DNA of 64,000 bases from Pacificoceanicola sp049803835. GTDB lineage: Bacteria > Pseudomonadota > Alphaproteobacteria > Rhodobacterales > Rhodobacteraceae. Both the position numbers and the translations under genes were made by a program. The notes beneath the pieces were generated by a model. It worked only from the letters and a program-made list of their open reading frames with translations. It did no database searches and had not been told where the DNA came from. This document shows positions 53,224 to 61,708 of this stretch, one piece after another. The stretch is from assembly GCF_049803835.1 (NCBI RefSeq), contig NZ_JBNAGK010000010.1, positions 1 to 64,000 on the forward strand, read 5' to 3'. How positions within the stretch are numbered: position 1 is the first letter of the stretch; every line of letters starts with the position of its first letter.

Positions 53224-53335
53224 CCCTCCGAAGCCGCTTTCGGGGCAAGCCCGAAGGCCTTTGCACTGCGGGGCAGGATGCCGTAACGGGTCCGACGTCT
53301 CGTGATATCGCCTTGACTACAGAAAGGGATCGAAA

Positions 53336-55258
53336 ATGGCCAAAGTGATCGGTATCGACCTCGGCACCACCAACTCCTGCGTAGCCATCATGGATGGCAG
53401 CAGCGCACGCGTCATCGAAAACTCCGAAGGCGCACGCACCACCCCCTCGATCGTCGCCTTCACCGAAGACGAGCGTCTCGTGGGTCAGCCGGCGAAGCGC
53501 CAGGCTGTGACCAACCCGGAAGCCACCGTGTTCGCGGTGAAGCGCCTGATCGGTCGTCGCACCACCGACCCGGAAGTGACGAAGGATCAGAAGATCGTTC
53601 CGTACAAGATCGTGGACGGCGGCAACGGCGACGCCTGGGTCGAAGCCCGCGGCGAAAAGTACTCGCCCTCCCAGATTTCCGCCTTCATCCTGCAGAAGAT
53701 GAAGGAAACCGCCGAGTCGTACCTCGGCGAGGACGTGACGCAGGCGGTCATCACCGTTCCGGCGTATTTCAACGACGCCCAGCGTCAGGCCACCAAGGAC
53801 GCCGGCAAGATCGCCGGTCTCGAAGTGCTGCGCATCATCAACGAGCCGACGGCTGCGGCGCTGGCCTATGGCCTCGACAAGCAGGAAACCCGCACCATCG
53901 CGGTCTATGACCTTGGCGGCGGTACCTTCGACGTGACCATCCTCGAGATCGACGACGGGCTGTTCGAAGTGAAATCGACCAACGGGGACACCTTCCTCGG
54001 CGGCGAAGACTTCGACATGCGGATCGTCAACTACCTCGCGGACGAGTTCAAGAAGGCCAACGGCGTTGACCTGACCCAGGACAAGATGGCGCTGCAGCGT
54101 CTGAAGGAAGCCGCCGAAAAGGCGAAGATCGAGCTGTCCTCCTCGTCCCAGACGGAGATCAACCAGCCGTTCATTTCCATGGGGTCCGGCGGCCAGCCGC
54201 TGCACCTCGTGATGAAGCTGACTCGCGCCAAGCTGGAAAGCCTCGTCGGTGACCTGATCAAGAACTCGATCAAGCCGTGTCAGGCGGCGCTCAAGGACGC
54301 GGGTCTGTCGACCTCCGACATCGACGAAGTCGTGCTCGTCGGCGGTATGACCCGCATGCCGAAGGTCATCGAAGAGGTGACGAAGTTCTTCGGCAAGGAG
54401 CCGCACAAGGGTGTGAACCCGGACGAAGTCGTCGCCATGGGCGCCGCCATCCAGGCCGGTGTTCTGCAGGGCGATGTCAAGGACGTGGTCCTGCTTGACG
54501 TGACGCCGCTGTCGCTCGGTATCGAAACGCTGGGTGGCGTGTTCACCCGCCTGATCGACCGGAACACCACGATCCCGACCAAGAAGTCCCAGGTCTTCTC
54601 GACCGCGGAGGACAACCAGTCGGCCGTGACCATTCGGGTCTTCCAGGGTGAGCGCGAGATGGCGGCCGACAACAAGATGCTCGGCCAGTTCAACCTCGAG
54701 GACATCCCGCCGGCCCCGCGCGGCATGCCGCAGATCGAAGTGACCTTCGACATCGACGCCAACGGCATCGTGTCCGTGGGCGCGAAGGACAAGGCAACCG
54801 GCAAGGCGCAGCAGATCACGATCCAGGCGTCCGGCGGTCTGTCGGATGACGACATCGAACGGATGGTGCGCGAGGCGGAAGAGAACGCCGACGCGGACAA
54901 GGCCCGGAAGGAACTTGTCGAAGCCCGCAACCAGGCCGAAAGCCTCATCCACTCGACCGAGAAGTCGATCGAGGAGCATGGCGACAAGGTCGACCCGTCG
55001 ACCGTGGAGGCCATCGAACTGGCCGTTGCCGCGCTCAAGGACGAGCTGGAGAAGTCCGATACGACGGCTGACAAGCTGAAGTCCGGCATTCAGAACGTGA
55101 CCGAGGTGGCGATGCGTCTGGGCGAGGCGATCTACAAGGCGCAGGCGGAGTCCGGCGACTCCGACGAGCCGATGGCTGCCGACGCGGCTGGCGGCCCGGG
55201 CGAGGACGACATCGTCGACGCCGACTTCGAGGACCTTGACGACAACAAGCGCGCCTGA
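53336..55258 (+). CDS. dnaK: Chaperone DnaK (Hsp70)
   Basis: A full-length 640-residue Hsp70. The ATPase domain starts VIGIDLGTTNSCVAIM and includes AVITVPAYFNDAQRQATKDAG and AVYDLGGGTFDVTILEI. The substrate domain follows from about residue 385 (LLDVTPLSLGIETLGGVFT), and the C-terminal lid ends in an acidic tail (GEDDIVDADFEDLDDNKRA). It folds and refolds proteins with DnaJ, encoded next, and GrpE, which is not in this window. ATG 53336 follows an A/G-rich AGAAAGGGATCG. Confidence 0.99.
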   Translation: MAKVIGIDLGTTNSCVAIMDGSSARVIENSEGARTTPSIVAFTEDERLVGQPAKRQAVTNPEATVFAVKRLIGRRTTDPEVTKDQKIVPYKIVDGGNGDAWVEARGEKYSPSQISAFILQKMKETAESYLGEDVTQAVITVPAYFNDAQRQATKDAGKIAGLEVLRIINEPTAAALAYGLDKQETRTIAVYDLGGGTFDVTILEIDDGLFEVKSTNGDTFLGGEDFDMRIVNYLADEFKKANGVDLTQDKMALQRLKEAAEKAKIELSSSSQTEINQPFISMGSGGQPLHLVMKLTRAKLESLVGDLIKNSIKPCQAALKDAGLSTSDIDEVVLVGGMTRMPKVIEEVTKFFGKEPHKGVNPDEVVAMGAAIQAGVLQGDVKDVVLLDVTPLSLGIETLGGVFTRLIDRNTTIPTKKSQVFSTAEDNQSAVTIRVFQGEREMAADNKMLGQFNLEDIPPAPRGMPQIEVTFDIDANGIVSVGAKDKATGKAQQITIQASGGLSDDDIERMVREAEENADADKARKELVEARNQAESLIHSTEKSIEEHGDKVDPSTVEAIELAVAALKDELEKSDTTADKLKSGIQNVTEVAMRLGEAIYKAQAESGDSDEPMAADAAGGPGEDDIVDADFEDLDDNKRA

Positions 55259-55282
55259 GGCGCAGCTGTCGGAACCCGAGTT

Positions 55283-55311
55283 GGGGCCGGTCCGGACGCC
55301 GGACCGGCCCC
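55283..55311 (+). terminator. Very strong hairpin between dnaK and dnaJ
   Basis: GGGGCCGGTCCGG (55283-55295) and CCGGACCGGCCCC (55299-55311) form a perfect 13-bp stem with a 3-base loop. No T-run follows. It may lower dnaJ expression relative to dnaK or protect the dnaK transcript's 3' end. Confidence 0.75.
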
Positions 55312-55341
55312 TGACTGTTCCGGGCTTAAGGAGGGCAGATC

Positions 55342-56487
55342 ATGTCCAAACGTGACTACTACGATGTGCTCGGAGTCTCCAAGGGCGCGTCGGCAGACGA
55401 AATCAAGAAGGCCTATCGACAGAAGGCGAAGGAACTGCACCCGGACCGCAACAAGGACAACCCGGAGGCGGAAGGCAAGTTCAAGGAGGCAAACGAGGCT
55501 TACGAGGTCCTCAAGGACGCCGACAAGAAAGCGGCTTATGACCGTTTCGGCCATGCGGCCTTCGAAGGCGGCATGGGCGGCGGTGGCCCGCGTCCCGGCG
55601 GCATGGGCGGCAACGGCGATTTCGCCAGCGCCTTCTCCGACGTGTTCGACGATCTCTTCGGCGACTTCATGGGTGGCCGGCAGGGCGGGCGCCAGCGGGC
55701 CGCGCGTGGCGCCGACCTGCGGTATAACCTGCGGGTGACGCTCGAAGAAGCTTACAACGGCCTGCAGAAGACCATCAATGTGCCGACGTCGGTGCAATGC
55801 GGCTCCTGCAAGGGCTCCGGTTCCGAAGGTGGCGCCGAACCGACCACCTGTCCCACCTGTTCCGGCATGGGCAAGGTGCGGGCGACGCAGGGATTCTTCA
55901 CCGTCGAGCGCACCTGTCCGACCTGTTCGGGCCTTGGCCAGATGATCAAGAATCCGTGCAAGACCTGCGGTGGCAATGGCCGCGTGCACAAGGATCGCGC
56001 GCTGTCGGTGAACATTCCGGCGGGCGTCGAGACCGGCACGCGCATTCGGCTGGCCGGTGAAGGCGAGGCGGGGATGCGGGGCGGCCCTCCGGGCGATCTC
56101 TACATCTTCATCGAGGTGGAGAAGCACAGGATCTTCGAACGGGAAGGCGTGGAATTGCATTGCCGGGTGCCCGTGTCGATGATCGCGGCGGCGCTTGGTG
56201 GAGACATCGAGGTGCCGACCATCGACGGCGGTCGCAGCCGGGTCAAGATCCCTGCCGGGTCGCAATCGGGCCGTCAGATGCGTCTTCGTGGCAAGGGGAT
56301 GCCGGCCCTGCGCGGCGGCAACCATGGTGACATGTTCATCGAACTGGCTGTCGAGACGCCGGTGAACCTGACCAGCCGCCAGAAGGAACTGCTGCGCGAG
56401 TTCGAGGACCTGAGCGAGGACAACAACCCGGAAGCCTCCAGCTTCTTTTCCTCGGTCAAGAACTTCTGGGATTCGATGAAAGGCTGA
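55342..56487 (+). CDS. dnaJ: Chaperone DnaJ (Hsp40, type I)
   Basis: A 381-residue type I J-protein: J domain with HPD at residues 33-35, a Gly/Phe-rich region (GGMGGGGPRPGGMGGNGDF), four CxxCxGxG-type zinc motifs (CGSCKGSG, CPTCSGMG, CPTCSGLG, CKTCGGNG) and C-terminal substrate domains. It delivers unfolded clients to DnaK and stimulates its ATPase. ATG 55342 follows AAGGAGGGCAG. A terminator with a T-run follows at 56508-56536. Confidence 0.99.
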   Translation: MSKRDYYDVLGVSKGASADEIKKAYRQKAKELHPDRNKDNPEAEGKFKEANEAYEVLKDADKKAAYDRFGHAAFEGGMGGGGPRPGGMGGNGDFASAFSDVFDDLFGDFMGGRQGGRQRAARGADLRYNLRVTLEEAYNGLQKTINVPTSVQCGSCKGSGSEGGAEPTTCPTCSGMGKVRATQGFFTVERTCPTCSGLGQMIKNPCKTCGGNGRVHKDRALSVNIPAGVETGTRIRLAGEGEAGMRGGPPGDLYIFIEVEKHRIFEREGVELHCRVPVSMIAAALGGDIEVPTIDGGRSRVKIPAGSQSGRQMRLRGKGMPALRGGNHGDMFIELAVETPVNLTSRQKELLREFEDLSEDNNPEASSFFSSVKNFWDSMKG

Positions 56488-56507
56488 GGCCCGCGCATCG
56501 GTATCCG

Positions 56508-56536
56508 AAAAGGCGGCGCTTCGGTGCCGCCTTTTT
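56508..56536. terminator. Rho-independent terminator after dnaJ, bidirectional
   Basis: AAAAGGCGGC (56508-56517) pairs with GCCGCCTTTT (56526-56535) and ends in a T-run to 56536. The mirrored A-run lets it serve the convergent gene ending at 56547 as well. Confidence 0.9.
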
Positions 56537-56546
56537 CGTCCGCGGC

Positions 56547-58109
56547 CTACTCCAGCCAGACCTCGACACGCCGGTTGGCCTGCCGCCCCCAGGTGCTGTC
56601 GTCGCAGGCCATGGGCATTGCCTCGCCAAACGCGTCGCTGGCCATGACAACGCGACTGAGGTCCGCGGTTTCCGCCGCCTCCACAACGGCAAGACGTACG
56701 GCCTCGGCCCGCTTCTGCGCGATGCGCAGGTTGCCTTCGGCCGGGCCTTGCCCGTCCGAGAAGCCGACGAAAAGCATGTGCCGTCCGTCATAGGTGCCAG
56801 CCTCCAGCGCGCGCGCGAGATGTTGCACGTTGGAGCGGGACTGTGCGTCGAGACGCGATGCCCCGGGTTCGAACCGGAAGGACAAGGTGAGCCTGCGTTT
56901 GCCCGACAGGGTCTTCGCCATCCGTTGCAGTTCCGAAAGGCCGCTCGTGCCATCTGCCACGGCTATGGCGTTGCGGAAGCGATCGCCCTGCAGGTCGATC
57001 GGCACCTCCTCAGGCGCCTGGTCGACAAATCCGGCGCGGCGAATGACGATCTGCGCCGAGGTCGATCCGGTGTAGGCCAGGAACTCCCGCGCCAGCGCGG
57101 GCAGGCGGCGCGCGGGCAGGTAGAGGAACATCGGCGCGGTCAGCGGGAAATCTTCCGTCTTGATCGTGCGCCGCGCGGCGTTGAGCCGGAAGCCGCAGGG
57201 TCCCGTGAGGTCGAGCGGCTTGGTGTTGCCGATCTCGGAGTAACTGGCCAGACCGATGCCGAAGGGGTCGCGGGCGATGGCCTCGGCGAGGGCGGTATTG
57301 CTGTCGTGGCGGATGATGCCATCCGTCAGGGTCACCCGCGCGGGTTTGACCAGCCGGTCCTCGACTCCCTGCGCCAGTCCCGACCCGGGATTGCGCAGGT
57401 GTATACTTATCGGCGCATCGGGGCCTCCCAGCGTGGCCCAGTTCGTCAGTGTCCCGGCAAGGATGCGTGACAGGTCAGTGGGCGAGATCGCATCCACCGG
57501 ATTGCCCGGCGCGACAATGGGCACCATCGCGTCGAGCGCGAGGACGCGGCTGCGGTTGTGCTTCTGCAGATCGCCCAGACCAGCCTCGTGCGCCCGGGTG
57601 ATCTCGGCCCGGCGGATCTCGCGGAGTGCCATGACGATGTCGGCGTTGTCGCTCAGCAGATCGGCGAAGCCGGTGTCGGTGTTGGTGAGGTGGAAGAAGA
57701 ACCGCCCCACGGTCTTGCCTGTGCCGCCTTCCTTGAGGTGATAGGTGAAGGTGTCCGGTCCGGTGGTTTCGCGGCTGGTGGTGAGACCGCCGCGCAGCGC
57801 AAAGGCTTCGATCAGTGCGGGCATCAGGACAGCGCCCATGGTCTCGGAGCCGGAGACCGTCAATTCCGCGACGAAATCGGTCAATGAGGGACAACCGACG
57901 CCCTCGCAGAGCACGCCGGAACTGTCCACGGTCAACTCGCCGTATTGCGTCTGAAGCCGGTAAAATTCGCCATCGAAGCCGAGAAGTGTGCCGGTCAGTT
58001 CGACGCCGCCATCGCGCGAGCGGAGCGTGATATCCTGCGCGGACGCATGGGAAACAAGGCCGATGAAAAGGAAAAGTGCGGCGAGGGCCGCCGCACAGAA
58101 CTGTCGCAT
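56547..58109 (-). CDS. PstS-like phosphate-binding/OmpA-domain fusion protein
   Basis: A 520-residue exported protein. A signal peptide (FCAAALAALFLFIGLVSHASA) and a roughly 60-residue segment come first. A PBP-like domain of the PstS type follows (ELTVSGSETMGAVLMPALIEAF, ADIVMALREIR, VPIVAPGNPVDAISPTDLSRIL). An OmpA-like peptidoglycan-binding domain ends it (LTLSFRFEPGASRLDAQSRSNVQHL ... NLRIAQKRAEAVRLAV ... NRRVEVWLE). The OmpA part should tether it to the cell wall. Phosphate binding is inferred from the fold only, as no pst transporter genes are near. It lies 21 bases after the uncharacterised gene starting at 59216. Confidence 0.87.
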   Translation of the reverse strand: MRQFCAAALAALFLFIGLVSHASAQDITLRSRDGGVELTGTLLGFDGEFYRLQTQYGELTVDSSGVLCEGVGCPSLTDFVAELTVSGSETMGAVLMPALIEAFALRGGLTTSRETTGPDTFTYHLKEGGTGKTVGRFFFHLTNTDTGFADLLSDNADIVMALREIRRAEITRAHEAGLGDLQKHNRSRVLALDAMVPIVAPGNPVDAISPTDLSRILAGTLTNWATLGGPDAPISIHLRNPGSGLAQGVEDRLVKPARVTLTDGIIRHDSNTALAEAIARDPFGIGLASYSEIGNTKPLDLTGPCGFRLNAARRTIKTEDFPLTAPMFLYLPARRLPALAREFLAYTGSTSAQIVIRRAGFVDQAPEEVPIDLQGDRFRNAIAVADGTSGLSELQRMAKTLSGKRRLTLSFRFEPGASRLDAQSRSNVQHLARALEAGTYDGRHMLFVGFSDGQGPAEGNLRIAQKRAEAVRLAVVEAAETADLSRVVMASDAFGEAMPMACDDSTWGRQANRRVEVWLE

Positions 58110-58130
58110 GGATGACCCGTTTGCCGTGGC

Positions 58131-59216
58131 TTAGCGTGCGGCGACTTTCATGTCTTCGACGATGTTTTTCAACACCAGAAAATCACCAACGCTGTCACAG
58201 GCCGGGATTTCCAGCGTCAAGTCACCCACACGCAACGGGCTGCCTTCCCGGATGTCCAGGGTCTGCGCCTCGACCTGGCGGTCGCAGTTGGCTTCGGTGA
58301 CTTCCGCCTCGATGGACATCAGCACTTCGCCGGATTTCTTCGCCGTGCCGACGGGGAAGGAATAGACCTCGACCATCAGAGACTCCGGGGCATCGCGCTG
58401 GCCAAGGCGTACGAGGAATCCACCCTCACCGGCTGCAGCGGCACCGATGTCGCCCGCAGCTTCGGCCCAGACGTGGCCAGGCGTGAAATACGCTGCGTCG
58501 AACTCGCGGGCATGCAATTGCAGGCCGGTTTCGCCTTTCCACTGCACCGCGACGCGGTCGTAGAAGGGCAGGGACGACACCTCGGCGTTGGCCGTCGCAC
58601 CTTCGCCGTTCACGAAGGCGGCGATGAAGAGAGCATTCTCCGACAGCGCGGGAACGGTCACGTCCAGAGTGCCTTCGGGCGACATCACCTCGGTGAACAT
58701 CATGCCCTGATGGTGGATCGTCACGCGTTCGTCGGCATGGCAGGAGGCCGTCAGCGACAGTTTGACCATGGCCCCTGCGGCAGGCTCCGCCTGCATGCCC
58801 ATGTCGCAGGCGAGAGCCGGTTCCGCACGCGCGGCCGGGGCGGGCGCGACCGGCAGCATCTGCTCCGGTGCGGTATTCTCCGCGGCTGCCATCTCGATTT
58901 CCTCGTCGATGGCCTCCGCTTCCTCGGTTCCGACGTCCGCGGACTCGATGGACGGGATTCCACGGTTGACGGTGATCGGCTCGCTGCGCGCGGTCGGTTG
59001 TGCCGGAGGCTGGTAGGCAATGCCCGCGCCTTCCATGGGTGGCAGGGGCGAGCCGAGGCCGGATGTGGTCAGGGTGATGTCCGTAACCTCGATCGGGCCG
59101 GACGTGCCGCCCGACTGGCTGCCGGGAAGCGAGAAGCCGAATTGCATGATGTAGCCGATGCCAAGGGCACAGACGAGCGTCGCGCCACCGAGGATGTAGC
59201 TCTTGGAACGTGCCAT
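58131..59216 (-). CDS. Uncharacterised membrane-anchored periplasmic protein
   Basis: A 361-residue protein with one N-terminal hydrophobic segment (residues about 7-28, anchor or signal). A long low-complexity acidic/Pro/Ala linker follows (about 40-135, e.g. EEAEAIDEEIEMAAAENTAP), then a folded region of about 220 residues starting ALACDMGMQAEPAAG. Cysteines near residues 137, 158, 310 and 339 could form disulfides in the periplasm. I do not recognise a named domain. Co-directional and close to the PstS/OmpA fusion gene, it is probably co-transcribed and may work with it in the envelope. Confidence 0.75.
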   Translation of the reverse strand: MARSKSYILGGATLVCALGIGYIMQFGFSLPGSQSGGTSGPIEVTDITLTTSGLGSPLPPMEGAGIAYQPPAQPTARSEPITVNRGIPSIESADVGTEEAEAIDEEIEMAAAENTAPEQMLPVAPAPAARAEPALACDMGMQAEPAAGAMVKLSLTASCHADERVTIHHQGMMFTEVMSPEGTLDVTVPALSENALFIAAFVNGEGATANAEVSSLPFYDRVAVQWKGETGLQLHAREFDAAYFTPGHVWAEAAGDIGAAAAGEGGFLVRLGQRDAPESLMVEVYSFPVGTAKKSGEVLMSIEAEVTEANCDRQVEAQTLDIREGSPLRVGDLTLEIPACDSVGDFLVLKNIVEDMKVAAR

Positions 59217-59384
59217 GACGGCCTCCCATGGTTAACTCATTGGGAATTTCTGCCGTCAAAACAAGGCACGGTTACGGCAGGCGCACGGAGTCATTGCGAC
59301 ATTTGCGGCGCAATGTTGGCAATGACTCCGCGTTCCGGGCCGCTTTGAAGATGACGGCGAAGTTCGTCCCAAATCGAAACACGT

Positions 59385-60059
59385 TTGTCGCGAGGCCTGT
59401 ATGAAGGGGGGGCGATAGGCTCCGCTACTTCATTTCATGGTTGGGTCTGCGTAATAATATGCGGCAGCGTGCGAGGCGTGCTTCAACCAGATGCAGGTGC
59501 CCACGAACCGGTCGAGATTTCCTCTGCCATCAATGTCCACACCCGCTGCCTGCCGGCCTTGCTGATCGTCCCCGAAGGCACAGTGATCACCTTGGCGCTG
59601 ACCTTGGAGATGATCTACTCGGACAAGTCCGAGATCTCCGACGCCATGGGCTGAGACTATCAGGGGATGGAATACGATGCGCCCGATCTGATCGCCGAGT
59701 ATCGCTGCTGCGTCTACATCACCGACCCGGCTTGCCACATCCCGAACTCGCTCGGGATCACCAAGAGGGGGGGCCTGCCGGAGAAGTCTTGGCCGTAGCC
59801 GCTCATCGAACGGGTGTTCAGGACCATGCAAGAAAAACGCCTCTCCCGGTTCAGGCAGGACCTTCGGCGACATGGGTTACGCGGTGAGAACGATGCCCGG
59901 GCACGGGCGACCCTGGAGCCGTCGGACTTCCTGAAGTGGATGGTGCTGTGGGGCGCCAGCGACCAGGCGCCCACTTGGTTCCTTGTCGAACTCACCTTCG
60001 ACCACGCCGGACGCGCGTGTTTCGACAGAATGCGATGGCACGCATGGCAATTGCCGTAA
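59385..60059 (+). pseudogene. Possible degraded ORF with two in-frame stops
   Basis: One frame from about 59385 to 60059 gives protein-like text interrupted only by TGA at 59652 and TAG at 59797. Stretches such as LTLEMIYSDKSEISDAMG, DAPDLIAEYRCCVYITDPAC and EPSDFLKWMVLWGASDQAPT have the composition of a real protein. No family was recognised and no start is convincing. It may be a decayed accessory gene or chance reading. Confidence 0.3.
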
Positions 60060-60137
60060 ACCACGAGGTCCCGGCATTCTGGGCTACTCGCCGACGCGAG
60101 TCCGATCATTCGTACCCAGCGCGGTCCAGGACCGGTG

Positions 60138-60166
60138 GATCTGCCCGCGCGGCATACGGGCAGATC
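60138..60166 (-). terminator. Perfect inverted repeat after nadV
   Basis: GATCTGCCCG (60138-60147) and CGGGCAGATC (60157-60166) form a perfect 10-bp stem with a 9-base loop, 13 bases beyond the nadV stop. There is no clear T-run on the minus strand, but its position is that of a terminator. Confidence 0.65.
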
Positions 60167-60178
60167 GCTCGTTTCAGC

Positions 60179-61606
60179 TTACACCCCGGCCCTTGCGCGC
60201 ACCTCCTCCAGCGCCCAGCGGCGCAGCAGTTGCCCGTCTCGGAATACCGGTCTCAGGGCGTCGGCACCGGCGGGGATGTTCTCCTGCCGGCGGGCCGCCA
60301 TGGCGCCGCTGTCCGACAGCAGGACGCCCTGCCGCCCGCGCTTCGACGTCTTGCTCCCGCCGGCCGTCACCGGGTCCTTGAAGATGTCGCGCCACTGTCC
60401 GTCGATCAGGATGGCCGAGGCCTTCATGGCATAGCCGAAGCTGTCGCGGTCGACCTTCTGCAGCAGTGCGCCGCCCATGCCGAAGGCGATGTTGCCGATG
60501 GCCAGCCTGCGCGCCATCATCGCCTCCATGATCTCGACAAGCGACGTGGCGTTGATCCCGTCGCCCTGTATCACCCGCACCTGGGGCGGCAGCAGGCGGT
60601 AACCCTGCGCGGTCATCTGGCAGCCGAACCGCGCCATCAGCGCCTCGATCACGTCCGGGACGATCTCGACCGGGTCACCGGAGTCGGGCCGGATCACCAG
60701 AGTCCCTTGCCGCGCCATGACCTTGGCCTCCAGGGCATCGCCCCAGTAATTGCGGATGGCGCGGAACAGGTCGTAGCTGTCCGAGACGCAGGCGATGATG
60801 CCCGTGGGGTTGGCGTCGAGGAAGCGCTCCATCTGCCGCAGTTCCCCATCGGGACCAAGCGCCGTCATGGTCGAGTGCTCCGTTGCGGGGATCGAAAACC
60901 CGGCCATGTCAGCACCATAGAGGTTGCGCGCCAGCACGAGCGCCGGGACGGTATCGGTGCCACGCGAGGCCACGAGGTGCGCCAGCCCACCAAGCGCGGC
61001 GGCCTCCCGGCTCGACGCGCCGCGCGCGCCGAAGTCGTGCAGCTTGAACTCGGCCCCCGCGTCGCTGCCGTCGGTCAGCACGAGGCGCTCCCTGATTGCC
61101 TTGACAAGAAAGTGCGAGACCGAGGCGACCGTCGTGGGATACCACACCGCCCGCAACAGCCGGGTTTCGAGGAAACCCACCAGCCAGCCAAAGCCCGGCG
61201 CGGTGTTGCGGATGCGCAGTTGCGGGATGCGCACGGGGACGCGCGTCCCCTCCGGCAAGGCGTCGATCTCGATGGGCAGGCAGCCGCCGAAATCGTCGAT
61301 GATCCGCTGCCAGCCGTGCAGGTACACGTCAAACCCGTGCGCCTTCAGCACCGGCGCCGCCTGGTCCAACGCGGCTTGCGTCACCACCGGGCCCGCGAGG
61401 CGCGCCAGTTCGACCTGCAAGCCGAAGAACACGAGCCGGTCGATCTCTCCAAAGGGGCTGCGCGCCTCGATGTAGGACGACACGGCCTCCGTCCCGTCCG
61501 GATACTGGGCGTAGTGCGACAGCTTGTAACTGTCGGTATCGAAAAGGATGTTGTCGGGATCGAGCGCATCGTCAAAGAGCGCCGCAAACGGCTTTGTCTT
61601 GGTCAT
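60179..61606 (-). CDS. nadV: Nicotinamide phosphoribosyltransferase NadV
   Basis: A 475-residue type II phosphoribosyltransferase of the NAMPT/PBEF group: NILFDTDSYKLSHYAQYPDGT at the N-terminus, LHDFGARGASSREAAALGG, the histidine-containing SIPATEHSTMTALG, LVIRPDSGDPVEIV and IQGDGINATSL are NAMPT hallmarks. It converts nicotinamide and PRPP into NMN. Together with the NadM-Nudix gene 102 bases upstream it makes a short two-step route from nicotinamide to NAD without deamidation. Length matches bacterial NadV. Confidence 0.95.
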   Translation of the reverse strand: MTKTKPFAALFDDALDPDNILFDTDSYKLSHYAQYPDGTEAVSSYIEARSPFGEIDRLVFFGLQVELARLAGPVVTQAALDQAAPVLKAHGFDVYLHGWQRIIDDFGGCLPIEIDALPEGTRVPVRIPQLRIRNTAPGFGWLVGFLETRLLRAVWYPTTVASVSHFLVKAIRERLVLTDGSDAGAEFKLHDFGARGASSREAAALGGLAHLVASRGTDTVPALVLARNLYGADMAGFSIPATEHSTMTALGPDGELRQMERFLDANPTGIIACVSDSYDLFRAIRNYWGDALEAKVMARQGTLVIRPDSGDPVEIVPDVIEALMARFGCQMTAQGYRLLPPQVRVIQGDGINATSLVEIMEAMMARRLAIGNIAFGMGGALLQKVDRDSFGYAMKASAILIDGQWRDIFKDPVTAGGSKTSKRGRQGVLLSDSGAMAARRQENIPAGADALRPVFRDGQLLRRWALEEVRARAGV

Positions 61607-61708
61607 TGTCCGGTTCCTCCTCGGATGGACGTGTTCGAGGGACGGACCTCCCGGCCCCCGTGATTGCCCGCTTGTGCCCAGACAGGGCCCGGCGCGGACG
61701 ACCGGATC

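Larger units (their letters stand above)
59217..60178. other. Gene-poor region with a degraded ORF
   Basis: This 962-base interval between the envelope gene and nadV holds no intact gene I can support. The first 170 bases should include the promoter of the gene at 59216. Most of the rest is the degraded reading frame listed separately. It ends with the nadV terminator hairpin. Confidence 0.6.

Noticed and set aside
53129..54979. A 616-codon minus-strand frame opposite dnaK
   Set aside because: It is a shadow of the strongly biased dnaK codons. The translated text has no family features.
59430..59873. A minus-strand 147-codon ORF in the gap before nadV
   Set aside because: No ribosome site and no family. 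The opposite frame looks more protein-like, so neither was called an intact gene.
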